DNA from: Acidimicrobiia bacterium
GTDB lineage: Bacteria > Actinomycetota > Acidimicrobiia > Acidimicrobiales > Bin134
Assembly: GCA_022822265.1 (NCBI GenBank)
Contig: JAJECA010000042.1
Span: 58,751-122,750 of the forward strand
Length of the DNA: 64,000 nt
Reading direction: 5' to 3'
This document shows, piece by piece, positions 43,233 to 52,918 of this stretch (position 1 is the stretch's first letter; every line of letters starts with the position of its first letter). A program made the translations under genes and the position numbers. Under the pieces are notes generated by a model. The model saw only the letters and a list, made by a program, of their open reading frames with translations. It had not been told where the DNA came from and ran no database searches.

Positions 43233-46200
43233 CGATGGCAGATTCTGAGCAAATCCGAGCCGCGCAAGATCAAGCCGATCGGCACACCATCACCGCCGAT
43301 TTGGACTCGACCCTGTTCGTGGAAGCCGGTGCCGGATCGGGCAAGACCACCGCGTTGGTTGAGCGGGTGCTAGCCCTGCTCGATCACGGCGTTGACATGG
43401 AGAACATCGCGGCCATCACCTTCACCGAGAAAGCCGCCGACGAGCTGAAGAACCGCCTGCGCCAGAGGCTCTCCCACGCCGGCGACCACCCCGAGGCGCT
43501 CGACCAACTCGACGGCGCGGCCATCACCACCCTCCACGGATTCGCGCTCCGCATCCTCTCCCAGCACGCCATCGAAGCCGGTTTGCCGCCCCGGCTTGAG
43601 GTGAGCCCCTTCGACTCCTTTGAGGATCGGTGGGTGGAGTCGCGCGCCCAGCTGCTGCACAGCCCCGAGCAGCAGCACCCGCTGGTGCTGGCCCGAATCA
43701 TGGGAATCTCCATCAACCATCTGCGCGATCTGGCCCAAGCGCTGGATAACAACTGGGACTTGGTCAGCGAGCGAATGGGAACCCTCCCCCCTCCCTCAGG
43801 GCCGGTCGAGTTGCCCGACCTCAGCGATTTCGCCGACAGGTTCCAAGCCGTGGCCGACTTGGCCCACTATTGCCAAAACCCCGACGACAAGATGCTGCCC
43901 CGGCTCGAAGCTGTCGGTCAGCGAGCCGAGCTCCTCCGCAGGGCCGAAGGCGACAACGAGCAAAAGCTCGCGCTGCTGGTGCAGCCGGGCTTGAAGTTCG
44001 CCAAAGCAGGCCGAATGGGCAACTGGCCCGATAGAGACGGCGATGGACCCTCCCTGTCGGAGGTGGCCGAACGGCTACGCGATCTGGGGGATGCCATCAC
44101 CCAGGCCAAACAGGACACCTCCGATGCGGTCCTCGAACGGCTGGCTTTGGTATTGGCAGCGCTCATTATGGAAGCCGCCGAAGACCGCCGACAGCGGGGC
44201 GTGCTGGAGTTCCACGACCTGTTGGTGCTGGCCCGAAACCTACTGCGGCACCCTCAACACGGTGCAGGGGTGCGAGCCGCCTTGGCCGAGCGCTACCAAC
44301 GACTGCTGCTCGACGAGTTCCAGGACACCGACCCCATTCAGATCGACTTGGCCAAACTCATCGCCACCCCGCCCGACCAGACCGAGGAATGGCCCGGACT
44401 CCAAGACCAGGCCGGACGATTGTTCTACGTGGGCGACCCCAAGCAGTCGATCTACCGGTTCCGACGGGCCGACATCGCGGTGTTTGCCGAGGCTGGGAGC
44501 GGATCGTCCGTGGCCCGCAAGACGCTTACCCAGAACTTCCGAACGGTCAAGCCCATCATCGATTGGATCAACGACCTGTTCGACGGGTTCATGGAACCAC
44601 CCGACACCGGCGAGCAGCATGTCCAACCCCTCTACCAGCCGCTCGACCCCGTCCGAGGCGAACCGCCGACGGGAGCTCCGGTTGCCGTATTGGACACAGA
44701 GCATCCCCGGGGAACTCGTACCGGTGGGCTTCGCGAAGCTGAAGCCGACGACATCGCTCAGGTCATCATGACTGCCATCGGTCAAGAGTGGTCGGTAGGA
44801 GACGGGCGGGATGAGAATGGCAACGATCGCTGGAGGGCGGCCCGGCTGGAGGACATCTGCGTATTGCTGCCTACCCGCACATCTCTGTCCCAACTCGAGC
44901 CCGCGCTAAATCGCCACGGCATCCCCTACCGGATCGAGGCCGGCTCGCTGATCTGGGCCAGCCAAGCCATTCGGGACGTGATGGCCGTCGTCCGGTGTGC
45001 GGCCGATCCCACCGACGAGGTGGCCTTGCTCAACGCGCTGCGCTCCCCTGCATTCGGCTGCGGCGACGACGACCTCTTCACCTTCAGAGTGGTGCATAAA
45101 GGCCGCTGGAACTTCCTGGCATCGCTGCCCCCATCGCTGCCATTTGATCACCCGGTGGCGGAAGCGATGGGCTGGCTGGCCGACCTCCACAGCCAAGTTC
45201 GGTGGATGAGTCCCTGCGGGCTCATCGAGCACATCGTGGTGCATCGGCGGCTGATGGAGTCGGGCTGTTTTGGCAGCCAGCGTCCCCGCGACGTGTGGCG
45301 CAGCCTCCAGGTGGTTATCGACCAGGCCCGCCAATTCGAAGAGGCCGGCGGTGGCGGGCTGCGGGAGTTCATCGCATGGGTCGACCGCAAGGTGAGCGAG
45401 CGGACCAGGGAGTCCGACGTCATCTTGTCGGAGACCGACGACAATGCGGTTCGAATCACCACCATTCACGCCGCCAAGGGCCGGGAATTCCCCATCGTGA
45501 TCTTGTCGGGTACCTACGGCCGGCCTCGTGGCATGACCGCCAACCTGGTGTGGCCCGCCTCGGGCGGCTTCGGAGTTCGATTCACCAATTCTCTGTTGAC
45601 CAAGACCTTCGCCGAACATCGAACACGGGAAGAGCAGATGGAGGAGGCTGAGCGAGTGCGGCTGCTTTACGTGGCCCTCACTCGGGCCAGGGATCACCTG
45701 GTGGTGTCAGCCCATCGCATGGAGCGCCCCGAGAACAGCACCGCCAAGATGACAATGGCCGACTTGGTGGTTCAACATGCTGGCGAACTTCCCGACATCG
45801 AGTGGCAGCCCGGCACTCTGCCCGCCGAAGAGGCGGCTGACTCCCCGTTGATGTCGTACGCCGACTGGGAAGCCGAACGAGAATCCTCACTGACCGCAGC
45901 GCAGCGGCCGCTGGCGATCAGCGGCTCGGCCATCGGCCAAATCGCGTCTGGCGCTACCCTGCATTCGGCAAGCCCCGACCCAAAGGACATCCCCGACGAC
46001 GACGGCGATGACCGGCAAACCCCGCGGCGCACAGGACGGGGCGGGACGCAGATCGGCAGGGCCGTCCATGGCGTACTGCAAACCGTGGACCTAGGTGCCG
46101 ACGCGGAGAGCCTTGAAGAGATGGTCCATACCCAGGCCAAGTCTGAGGGCGTGCCGCAGGACAAGAGCACTATCCGCGCCTTGGCCACGTCGGCCTTGGA

Positions 46201-46573
46201 ATCTGACACCGTGCGAGAAGCTGCCGCCAACGACCATTGGAAGGAGTTGTTGGTAGCCGCCCCGGTGGAGGGCACCGTGGTGGAGGGATACATCGACCTG
46301 CTGTACCGGACTCCAGATGGCCTGGTGGTGGTGGACTACAAGACCGACTACATCCCCGATGACGAGACAAGGCAAACGAAGATCGATCACTACAGGTTCC
46401 AAGTAGCCGCCTACTCCCTGGCGGTGGAGCAGGCAGTGGGCGAGCAAGTGACCAACTGTGTGCTGGTGTTTGCCAAGGCCGGCCGCCCTGCCGATGAAGT
46501 CACAATCACCGGCGACGAACTCGCTGGAGCCCAGCAGGAAGTCCGCCAAAGGCTGGCGACGGCTGCGGCCTGA
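43229..46573 (+). CDS. AddA-like UvrD-type helicase-nuclease
   Basis: 1114 residues from a TTG that overlaps the AddB-like stop by 4 nt; an ATG follows at 43235. SF1 motifs: Walker A VEAGAGSGKTTALVERV near 30-46, ITFTEKAADELKNRL, TTLHGFALRIL, Walker B RLLLDEFQDTDPIQ, VGDPKQSIYRFRRAD, VRITTIHAAKGREFPIVIL and LLYVALTRARDHLVV. A C-terminal PD-(D/E)XK nuclease is marked by GYIDLLYRTPDGLVVVDYKTD and YRFQVAAYSLAVE. With its partner it should resect double-strand ends for recombination. Confidence 0.93.
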   Translation: MTMADSEQIRAAQDQADRHTITADLDSTLFVEAGAGSGKTTALVERVLALLDHGVDMENIAAITFTEKAADELKNRLRQRLSHAGDHPEALDQLDGAAITTLHGFALRILSQHAIEAGLPPRLEVSPFDSFEDRWVESRAQLLHSPEQQHPLVLARIMGISINHLRDLAQALDNNWDLVSERMGTLPPPSGPVELPDLSDFADRFQAVADLAHYCQNPDDKMLPRLEAVGQRAELLRRAEGDNEQKLALLVQPGLKFAKAGRMGNWPDRDGDGPSLSEVAERLRDLGDAITQAKQDTSDAVLERLALVLAALIMEAAEDRRQRGVLEFHDLLVLARNLLRHPQHGAGVRAALAERYQRLLLDEFQDTDPIQIDLAKLIATPPDQTEEWPGLQDQAGRLFYVGDPKQSIYRFRRADIAVFAEAGSGSSVARKTLTQNFRTVKPIIDWINDLFDGFMEPPDTGEQHVQPLYQPLDPVRGEPPTGAPVAVLDTEHPRGTRTGGLREAEADDIAQVIMTAIGQEWSVGDGRDENGNDRWRAARLEDICVLLPTRTSLSQLEPALNRHGIPYRIEAGSLIWASQAIRDVMAVVRCAADPTDEVALLNALRSPAFGCGDDDLFTFRVVHKGRWNFLASLPPSLPFDHPVAEAMGWLADLHSQVRWMSPCGLIEHIVVHRRLMESGCFGSQRPRDVWRSLQVVIDQARQFEEAGGGGLREFIAWVDRKVSERTRESDVILSETDDNAVRITTIHAAKGREFPIVILSGTYGRPRGMTANLVWPASGGFGVRFTNSLLTKTFAEHRTREEQMEEAERVRLLYVALTRARDHLVVSAHRMERPENSTAKMTMADLVVQHAGELPDIEWQPGTLPAEEAADSPLMSYADWEAERESSLTAAQRPLAISGSAIGQIASGATLHSASPDPKDIPDDDGDDRQTPRRTGRGGTQIGRAVHGVLQTVDLGADAESLEEMVHTQAKSEGVPQDKSTIRALATSALESDTVREAAANDHWKELLVAAPVEGTVVEGYIDLLYRTPDGLVVVDYKTDYIPDDETRQTKIDHYRFQVAAYSLAVEQAVGEQVTNCVLVFAKAGRPADEVTITGDELAGAQQEVRQRLATAAA

Positions 46574-46586
46574 TAGGAAGAGGGCG

Positions 46587-47390
46587 ATGTTCACGTTGGT
46601 GGTGATGGCTGCGGGGTTGGGGTCGCGATTCGGCGGTACCAAGCAGCTTGCCCGGGTGGGGCCCAACGGCGAGGCCTTCTTGGACTTCGCCATTGCCGAC
46701 GCCCGGGCTGCGGGCGCCGAACGAGTGGCTCTCATCGTGCGCAGCGATATCGAAGCCGACGTGAAGCGCCACTTCGAGGCTCGCGGCGGGCTGCCCGGCG
46801 ATCTCGATGTGGCCTATGTGCGCCAAGACGAGCACGGCCCGTCCCGGCCCAAGCCGTGGGGCACCGCCCACGCCGTGCTGTCGGCCGCCGAGGCGGTGGC
46901 CGGGCCGTTCATGGTGTGCAATGCCGACGACTACTACGGCCCCACCGCCTATGCCGCCCTGGCCCATTCCATACAACGCATGGCCGAAAACGAGGCCTGG
47001 CTGTGCGGCTACCGCCTCGATCACACCCTTCCCGGTGAGGGCACGGTGACCCGAGGCGTCTGCCAAGTGGACGGCGACCGACTCACTGGGATTGTGGAGC
47101 AAGAGGGAATCTCCCGAGCCGACCACACCTTCTCCGAAGACACCCTTGTCTCCATGAACCTGTGGGCCTTCTCCCCTACGTTCTTCGACGCCCTCCAATA
47201 CGGATTCAACCTCTTCCTAAACCAGCATCGCGACAACCCCACCGCCGAATACCTCCTCCCCCACGCCGTCGCCGCAGAGATGACGAAGGGTGCACTCACC
47301 GTCAAGGTGGTAACCACCGAAGAAACCTGGATCGGCGTGACCAACCCCGACGACCTAGAAGTGGCAAGAGCGGCCCTCAAATCCCGCTAG
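46587..47390 (+). CDS. Sugar-nucleotide nucleotidyltransferase-like protein
   Basis: 267 residues from the ATG at 46587 with GGAAGAGGG upstream. The Rossmann-like NTP_transferase fold begins VVMAAGLGSRFGGTKQLARVGPNGE, with the G-x-G-x-R-F and Lys of the nucleotidyl site; FMVCNADDYYGP holds the D-x-D metal pair. The rest matches uncharacterised actinobacterial relatives of glucose-1-phosphate thymidylyl/uridylyltransferases. Product unknown. The gene is 13 nt downstream of the AddA-like stop. Confidence 0.82.
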   Translation: MFTLVVMAAGLGSRFGGTKQLARVGPNGEAFLDFAIADARAAGAERVALIVRSDIEADVKRHFEARGGLPGDLDVAYVRQDEHGPSRPKPWGTAHAVLSAAEAVAGPFMVCNADDYYGPTAYAALAHSIQRMAENEAWLCGYRLDHTLPGEGTVTRGVCQVDGDRLTGIVEQEGISRADHTFSEDTLVSMNLWAFSPTFFDALQYGFNLFLNQHRDNPTAEYLLPHAVAAEMTKGALTVKVVTTEETWIGVTNPDDLEVARAALKSR

Positions 47391-47394
47391 AGAA

Positions 47395-48195
47395 ATGCCC
47401 GAACTGCCCGAAGTAGAGACGATCCGCCGCCAACTCGCACCCCGCCTGCATGGCCGCGGCATCCAGGATGCCCACTCCCACGAGTCAGAGAAATTCACCC
47501 CCGCCATTGACGCCGTCGGCGCAACGATCCAAGCACTCAACCGCAAAGGCAAGTACCTGATCACAACGCTGGACGACCACCAGGAGCTCATAATCCACCT
47601 GGGCATGACCGGCTCTCTGACCATTACCCCCGACGCCCCCGACGACCCCTACATCCGGGCCTGGTGGCAGCTCGACGGCGACGAATTCCTCGCCTACCGG
47701 GACATCCGCCGTTTCGGCCGCATCCGCTGCGTGTCCGCCGGCCAATACGACACCATTCCCACGTTGGCCTCCCAGGGTCCCGACGCCCTCAGCCCCGACT
47801 TCACCGCGGACGGCTTCTATCAGGCCCTACGCAACAGCCGCCGCCGAATCCCCACCCAGCTCCTCAGCCAAAAGCCGGTGGCCGGCGTGGGCAACATCTA
47901 CGGAACGGAGGCCCTGTGGATCGCCGGAATCCACCCGGCCAAGCGCCAGATCAGCCGGTCGGCCGCCACCGACCTACACGCGGCACTCATCGAGGTGCTC
48001 GAGGCCGGACTGGCCAACGGCGGCACCACCCTGCGGGACTACCGCAACGCCGACGGCCGCGAGGGGAGCCACCAGAATGCGCTGGCCTGCTACGGCCGCT
48101 CGGGCCAACCCTGCCTGCGGTGCGAAACCCCGCTACAGCACCGCGTCTACGACGCCCGCACCCTCACCTTCTGCCCCCAATGCCAGCCGCGCTAG
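47395..48195 (+). CDS. mutM: Formamidopyrimidine-DNA glycosylase
   Basis: 266 residues. The catalytic N-terminus PELPEVETIRRQL (Pro as nucleophile after Met removal, Glu next) and NRKGKYL with the beta-elimination Lys are present, with HLGMTGSL, PVAGVGNIYGTEALW and the C-terminal zinc finger CLRCETPLQ...CPQC. It excises 8-oxoguanine and Fapy lesions in base-excision repair. It begins 4 nt after the nucleotidyltransferase stop. Confidence 0.93.
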   Translation: MPELPEVETIRRQLAPRLHGRGIQDAHSHESEKFTPAIDAVGATIQALNRKGKYLITTLDDHQELIIHLGMTGSLTITPDAPDDPYIRAWWQLDGDEFLAYRDIRRFGRIRCVSAGQYDTIPTLASQGPDALSPDFTADGFYQALRNSRRRIPTQLLSQKPVAGVGNIYGTEALWIAGIHPAKRQISRSAATDLHAALIEVLEAGLANGGTTLRDYRNADGREGSHQNALACYGRSGQPCLRCETPLQHRVYDARTLTFCPQCQPR

Positions 48196-48223
48196 CGTCA
48201 ACCCCGGCCAGGGAGGGACGCAG

Positions 48224-49627
48224 ATGAGCGAAGTGATGACTGACGAGCAGAAGGAAGCGTTCGTAGCCAAGCTGCGCAAAGAGGTGGGAAGCACCGGAAC
48301 CCCGTCAACGGCCCGCGACCCGGTGAACCAGCCCATGATCCGCCACTGGTGCGATGCCATGGAAGACGCCAACCCCCTCTACACCGATCCCGATGCGGCG
48401 ACCCAGGGCCCCCACGGCGAGATAGTGGCCCCTCCCGCCATGCTCAACGCCTGGACCATGCCGGGCAACATCCCCCGGGTCAACGACCCCCAAGACCCGG
48501 CCTCCGGGGTGTACGCCATGTTGGACGAAGCGGGCTATGTCGGCGTGGTGGCCACCAACTCCGAGCACGTGTACCACCGCTACCTCAAGCTCGGCGACCG
48601 CCTCACCGGCACCGTCAAGCTCGTGGACGTGACCGAGGAGAAGCAGACCGCGCTGGGCATCGGCCACTTCGTCACCACCGAGACCGAATACCTGAACCAG
48701 CACGGCGAGCACGTCGGCTCCATGTTCTTCCGCATCCTCAAGTTCCGGCCCGGCACCGGCCGCACCGCCAGCTCCGACGGCGACGCCGCCGCAGAGCGCC
48801 CGCCCCGCCCCCGCCCCAGCCGCAACCAGGACACCGATTTCTTCTGGCAGGGCAGCCGGGTCGGCGAGCTGCGCATCCAACAGTGCCAAAATTGCGGGTA
48901 TCTCCAGCACCCGCCCGGCACCCGCTGCCCGGCCTGCGGATCCACCGACATGGGCTACATCACCGCTTCGGGCGAGGGCACCCTGTACTCCTACGTGGTT
49001 TCCCACCACCCCCGGGTGCCCTCCTTCGACTACCCCCTCAACATCGGGCTGGTGGAGCTGGAAGAGGGTGTCCGCCTCGTCACCAACATCACCGATTGCG
49101 ACCCCGATCAGCTCAAGGTGGGCATGCCGCTTCGGGCATGGCACATGCAGACCCACGAAGACGTGAGCCTGCCGGTGTTCCGACCGGCCCGAGTCCCACG
49201 CAACCCGTCTACCCTCACATTCGACGAGGTGAGCGTCGGCGACGAGCTTCCGCTGTGCCCGATTCCCCTTACCCCCACGCTGATCGTGTCCACCGCCATC
49301 GCGTCGCGCGACTACCAAGACGTCCACCACGACCGGGACATGGCCCTCAAGAAGGGCTCCGAGGACATCTTCATGAACATCTTGACCTCAAGCGGCCTCT
49401 CGGCCCGCTACATCGGCGACTGGGCCGGCCCCGACGCCGTGTTCAAGAACCTGAAGATCCGCCTCGGCGCCCCCAACTACCCCTACGACTGCATGACCAT
49501 GTCGGGCTCGGTCACCGCCAAGCGGGAAGCCGACGGCGAGGACATCGTGGAAGTGTCGTTCCGGGGGCAGAACAGCCGAGGCCCCCACGTAACCGGAACC
49601 GTCGACCTGGCCCTGCCGAGAGCGTAG
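48224..49627 (+). CDS. Fused MaoC-DUF35-MaoC enoyl-CoA hydratase (ChsH2-ChsH1-like)
   Basis: 467 residues from the ATG at 48224 with GGGAGGG upstream. Residues 1-170 are a MaoC hotdog domain in which the catalytic D-x-N-P-x-H is DANPLY, with Tyr in place of His, as in ChsH2. Residues 195-320 are a DUF35 OB-fold with a zinc ribbon (CQNCGYL and CPACGS). Residues 340-467 are a second MaoC domain with an intact D-x4-H in RDYQDVHHD, as in ChsH1. In Mycobacterium these are two proteins that hydrate the steroid side-chain enoyl-CoA and, through DUF35, bind the aldolase Ltp2. The aldolase gene follows after 9 nt. Confidence 0.85.
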   Translation: MSEVMTDEQKEAFVAKLRKEVGSTGTPSTARDPVNQPMIRHWCDAMEDANPLYTDPDAATQGPHGEIVAPPAMLNAWTMPGNIPRVNDPQDPASGVYAMLDEAGYVGVVATNSEHVYHRYLKLGDRLTGTVKLVDVTEEKQTALGIGHFVTTETEYLNQHGEHVGSMFFRILKFRPGTGRTASSDGDAAAERPPRPRPSRNQDTDFFWQGSRVGELRIQQCQNCGYLQHPPGTRCPACGSTDMGYITASGEGTLYSYVVSHHPRVPSFDYPLNIGLVELEEGVRLVTNITDCDPDQLKVGMPLRAWHMQTHEDVSLPVFRPARVPRNPSTLTFDEVSVGDELPLCPIPLTPTLIVSTAIASRDYQDVHHDRDMALKKGSEDIFMNILTSSGLSARYIGDWAGPDAVFKNLKIRLGAPNYPYDCMTMSGSVTAKREADGEDIVEVSFRGQNSRGPHVTGTVDLALPRA

Positions 49628-49636
49628 GAGATCACC

Positions 49637-50815
49637 ATGACCCTGAAATACGCCTACCACTCCGCCATCGCCGGCATCGGCGCCACCCCGTTCACCAAAG
49701 ACTCGGGGCGCACCCCGATGGACCAGGCGGTGGAGGCCTGCCTGGCCGCCTGCGAGGACGCCGGTCTTCCCCCCGAAAAGGTCAACGGCTTCGTCACCTA
49801 CTCGGCCGAGCAGAATCCCGAGATCGAGCTAGCCCGCAACCTGGGTGTCGAGGAGATGACCCACTTCTCCATGGTCCACCACGGCGGCGGAGCGGCCTGC
49901 GGGGTGATTGCGGTGGCCTGCCAAGCCATCTACTCCGGCGCCGCCGACTACGTGCTGTGCTACCGCGCCTTCAACGAGCGATCCTGGCACCGCTTCGGGG
50001 CCGGGGTGCAAGATCGGCCCGCCGGTGCTGAGGCGAGCGAGGTCAGCTTCTCGTGGAGCTCGCCCTTCGGGTTGGTCACACCGGCCTCATGGGTGGCCAT
50101 GTTCGCCACCCGCTATATGCACGAGTACGGGGCCACCACCGAGGACTTCGGCCGGGTATCGGTGGTTGACCGGGATTTCGCGGCCACCAACCCCTACGCC
50201 CACTTCTTCCAGCGGCCCATCACCCTGGAAGACCACCAGAACAGCCGCTGGATCGTGGAGCCGCTGCGCCTGCTGGACTGCTGCCAGGAGACCGACGGGG
50301 CCCAGGCTCTGCTGGTGACCACTGCGGAGCGGGCCAAAGACCTGAAGCAGAAACCAGCGGTGATCGCCTCGGCCGCCCAGGGCGCCGCCGAAGACCAGCA
50401 CATGATGAGGAGTTACTACCGGGACAGCATCACCGGGATCCCCGAGATGGGATTGTGCGCCCGCCAGCTCTACCAGTCGAGCGGCCTGAGCGCCGACGAC
50501 ATCCAAACCGCCATCATCTACGACCACTTCACCCCGCTGGTGCTCCCCCAGCTAGAGGAGTTCGGATTCTGCGACCGAGGCGAGGCCAAGGACTTCATCC
50601 GCGACGGCCACCTCCAACGCGACGGCCGACTGCCCATAAACACCAACGGAGGCCAGCTCGGGGAGGCATACATTCACGGCCTCAACGGCATTGCCGAAGG
50701 GGTGCGACAGATCCGGGGCACTTCGGTCAACCAGATCGAAAATGTAGAGAACGTGCTGGCCACCGCAGGAACCGCCGTTCCCACCAGCGCACTCATTTTG
50801 TCCCAGCCACAGTGA
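49637..50815 (+). CDS. Ltp2-like thiolase-superfamily aldolase
   Basis: 392 residues of the thiolase fold. The C-terminal TNGGQLGEAYIHGLNGIAEG carries Tyr-Ile-His-Gly where true thiolases have the G-H-P loop, and the N-terminal nucleophile Cys region is altered (HHGGGAACGVIAVACQAI). These are features of the Ltp2 retro-aldolases that release propionyl-CoA from the C17 side chain of steroids. Adjacency to a DUF35-containing hydratase supports the call because Ltp2 needs DUF35 for activity. A general sterol carrier thiolase is the alternative. Confidence 0.8.
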   Translation: MTLKYAYHSAIAGIGATPFTKDSGRTPMDQAVEACLAACEDAGLPPEKVNGFVTYSAEQNPEIELARNLGVEEMTHFSMVHHGGGAACGVIAVACQAIYSGAADYVLCYRAFNERSWHRFGAGVQDRPAGAEASEVSFSWSSPFGLVTPASWVAMFATRYMHEYGATTEDFGRVSVVDRDFAATNPYAHFFQRPITLEDHQNSRWIVEPLRLLDCCQETDGAQALLVTTAERAKDLKQKPAVIASAAQGAAEDQHMMRSYYRDSITGIPEMGLCARQLYQSSGLSADDIQTAIIYDHFTPLVLPQLEEFGFCDRGEAKDFIRDGHLQRDGRLPINTNGGQLGEAYIHGLNGIAEGVRQIRGTSVNQIENVENVLATAGTAVPTSALILSQPQ

Positions 50816-50890
50816 CCCGTAGATACGACACGGCTTCATCGCCGTTTCCAATCCGGTCGGTTTCATTCTGCTACGAGCCATTAGCTTGTG

Positions 50891-50896
50891 TATGAT
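50891..50896 (+). promoter_or_regulatory. Candidate -10 element TATGAT for the signalling operon
   Basis: TATGAT lies 50 bases before the STAS gene start in the 131-nt gap after the aldolase gene. No convincing -35 TTGACA is seen 16-18 bases upstream. The leader ends in AACGAGAGAGGCCCAACT before the ATG. Confidence 0.4.
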
Positions 50897-50946
50897 CCCG
50901 GCTGACACAATGATCCAGAACAGGACCCAACGAGAGAGGCCCAACT

Positions 50947-51276
50947 ATGGAATTCAGTCATGACCGCTCTGGTGACACTTTGGTAGTCACTGCTTCTGGC
51001 CGGGTCGACGGATCCAACGCGTCGGATTTTCTGGAATCGCTGCAAGGAATGTTCGACCCCGGCGATCAGCGGATCATTCTGGACCTCGGCGGTCTCGAAT
51101 ACATCAGCAGCGCCGGGCTCCGCGTGCTGCTCATGGCGGCCCAGAACCTCGACCGGCAGAGCAAGTCCTTCAGCATCTGCTCGCTCACAGAAGCAGTGGG
51201 CGATGTGTTCCGCATCAGCGGTTTTGATCAGATCATCAACGTCTTCCCCTCGGTAGAAGCCGCCAAGCAGGGGTAA
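50947..51276 (+). CDS. STAS-domain anti-sigma-factor antagonist
   Basis: 109 residues, a single STAS domain of SpoIIAA/RsbV size. The phospho-acceptor loop is YISSAGLRVLL with Ser54 and Ser55 as candidate sites. In partner switching the kinase partner phosphorylates this Ser and the PP2C phosphatase removes the phosphate, which decides whether the anti-sigma factor is titrated. Both partners are encoded next to it. It is the first gene of the operon. Confidence 0.9.
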   Translation: MEFSHDRSGDTLVVTASGRVDGSNASDFLESLQGMFDPGDQRIILDLGGLEYISSAGLRVLLMAAQNLDRQSKSFSICSLTEAVGDVFRISGFDQIINVFPSVEAAKQG

Positions 51277-51280
51277 CACC

Positions 51281-52432
51281 TTGGATCAGACCTACAAGAT
51301 CCTCGTCGTCGACGACGAACCGGATCTTGAGCCCCTAATCCTTCAGCGGATGAGGCGGCAGATTCGCGCCAACGAGTACGAGTTCGTATTCGCCCAAAAC
51401 GGCGTAGAGGCGCTGGAGAAGCTCAACGCCGATTCAACCATCGACATGGTGCTGTCCGACATCAACATGCCCAAGATGGACGGCCTCACCCTGCTCCAGC
51501 AGCTTCCCGGCGTCGATCCGAACCTGCGTGCGGTGATCATCTCCGCCTATGGCGACATGGACAACATTCGCACGGCCATGAACCGGGGGGCATTCGACTT
51601 CGTCACCAAGCCCATCGACTTCGACGACCTCAAGATCACCATCAGCCGCACGTTGGAGCATTTGGCCGAATGGCGAGAGGCACTGTCATCGCGCGATCAG
51701 CTTGTAGCCCTCCAGAACGAGTTGAGCATCGCCAGCCAGCTCCAGCAGTCCATCCTGCCCAAGAACCCGCCGGTCACCGATATGTACGAGGTCTCGGCCA
51801 ACATGGAGCCGGCCCGCAACGTTGGCGGCGATTTCTACGACTTTTTCAATCTCGACGAACAAGTCGGCCTTGTGGTGGCCGACGTATCCGACAAAGGCAT
51901 TCCCGCGTCGATGTTCATGATGTCCAGCCGGACTGCGCTGAAGGGAGCGGCCATCGGCGTCGGAGACCCCGAAAAGGTGCTGGAGGAAGTCAACAACCAA
52001 CTCCACCAGGACAACCCGACGTTCATGTTCGTCACCTTGATCTACGCCGTGTTCAACCCGGACAGCGGTTCGCTCACCTACTCAATCGCGGGCCACGACC
52101 CGCCGATGCTGGTGAGCGCGGACGGCACCGTCACCGAGCTGCCGCTCACCAAGGGCGTGGCGCTGGGCATCGCTCCCGACATCGTCTACACCCAGGAGAC
52201 GGTTGAGCTGGCCCCCGGCGACACCGTTGTTTTGTTCACCGATGGAGTGACCGAGGCGATGAACGCCAACAATGAGCAGTTCGGGTTGACGAGATTGGCC
52301 GATGTGTTCGACGGGAATTCGCCCGAGAGCGCTTTGGCCGCCAACGAGGCAGTTTTCGAGTGTGTACGGAATTTCGCAGGTGACGCCCCCCAATCCGACG
52401 ACATCACCTGCCTGACACTTCGACGCCCCTGA
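51281..52432 (+). CDS. Response regulator with PP2C (SpoIIE-type) phosphatase output
   Basis: 383 residues from a TTG four bases after the STAS stop. The receiver domain (1-125) has the acidic pocket VVDDEPD, the phospho-acceptor Asp60 in SDINMPKMDG, Thr/Ser in VIISAYG and Lys in VTKPID. A helical linker of about 40 residues leads to a PP2C_SIG domain with GGDFYDFF, VVADVSDKGIPASMFM, AGHDPPML and QSDDITCLTL, the metal-binding signatures. Phosphorylation by the operon's histidine kinase would control dephosphorylation of the STAS protein. Confidence 0.92.
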   Translation: MDQTYKILVVDDEPDLEPLILQRMRRQIRANEYEFVFAQNGVEALEKLNADSTIDMVLSDINMPKMDGLTLLQQLPGVDPNLRAVIISAYGDMDNIRTAMNRGAFDFVTKPIDFDDLKITISRTLEHLAEWREALSSRDQLVALQNELSIASQLQQSILPKNPPVTDMYEVSANMEPARNVGGDFYDFFNLDEQVGLVVADVSDKGIPASMFMMSSRTALKGAAIGVGDPEKVLEEVNNQLHQDNPTFMFVTLIYAVFNPDSGSLTYSIAGHDPPMLVSADGTVTELPLTKGVALGIAPDIVYTQETVELAPGDTVVLFTDGVTEAMNANNEQFGLTRLADVFDGNSPESALAANEAVFECVRNFAGDAPQSDDITCLTLRRP

Positions 52433-52489
52433 TGCCCGCCCGCCTCGACTGGTCGCTGCCTCTTTTGCCCGACATGAGGAGCTGGTGAC

Positions 52490-52918
52490 ATGCAACGAAC
52501 GCTGCACTTGTCTCATCCTCCGGAACAGGGCCACCCCTCTGACGTCTTGCCCCTGATCGAGGACATCCTCAATGAGATGGCCGAGGCAGACGACTGGCCC
52601 GTGACGCTGACGATGCGGGCCAACCTCATCCTCGAAGAGCTGGTGCTCAACACGCTCACCCACGGCGACACCAGCGGGCTTACCGTGATCGACCTCGAGC
52701 TGGAGTCGGAGAACCACGCCCTCACCATCCGCCTCAGCGATGACGGATCGGCCTTCAATCCGCTCACCGACGCCCCTGTGCCCGATGTGTCGCTTCCCCT
52801 AGCCGATCGCCCGATCGGGGGGTTAGGGGTCTATCTGGTGAAGACCATGGGCGAAGAGCTTGAATACCGTCGGGAGAACGACCGCAACCACCTCAAGCTC
52901 GTCGTCCATCCCGAGTAG
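52490..52918 (+). CDS. RsbW-like serine kinase/anti-sigma factor ATPase
   Basis: 142 residues with the HATPase_c_2 fold: N box LILEELVLNTLTHG, then LSDDGSAFNP (G1) and PIGGLGVYLVKTM (G2). Such proteins bind a sigma factor or another target and phosphorylate a STAS antagonist. It directly precedes the binding-protein gene, the two overlapping by one base. No sigma factor gene is seen in the window, so the output target lies elsewhere. Confidence 0.88.
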   Translation: MQRTLHLSHPPEQGHPSDVLPLIEDILNEMAEADDWPVTLTMRANLILEELVLNTLTHGDTSGLTVIDLELESENHALTIRLSDDGSAFNPLTDAPVPDVSLPLADRPIGGLGVYLVKTMGEELEYRRENDRNHLKLVVHPE

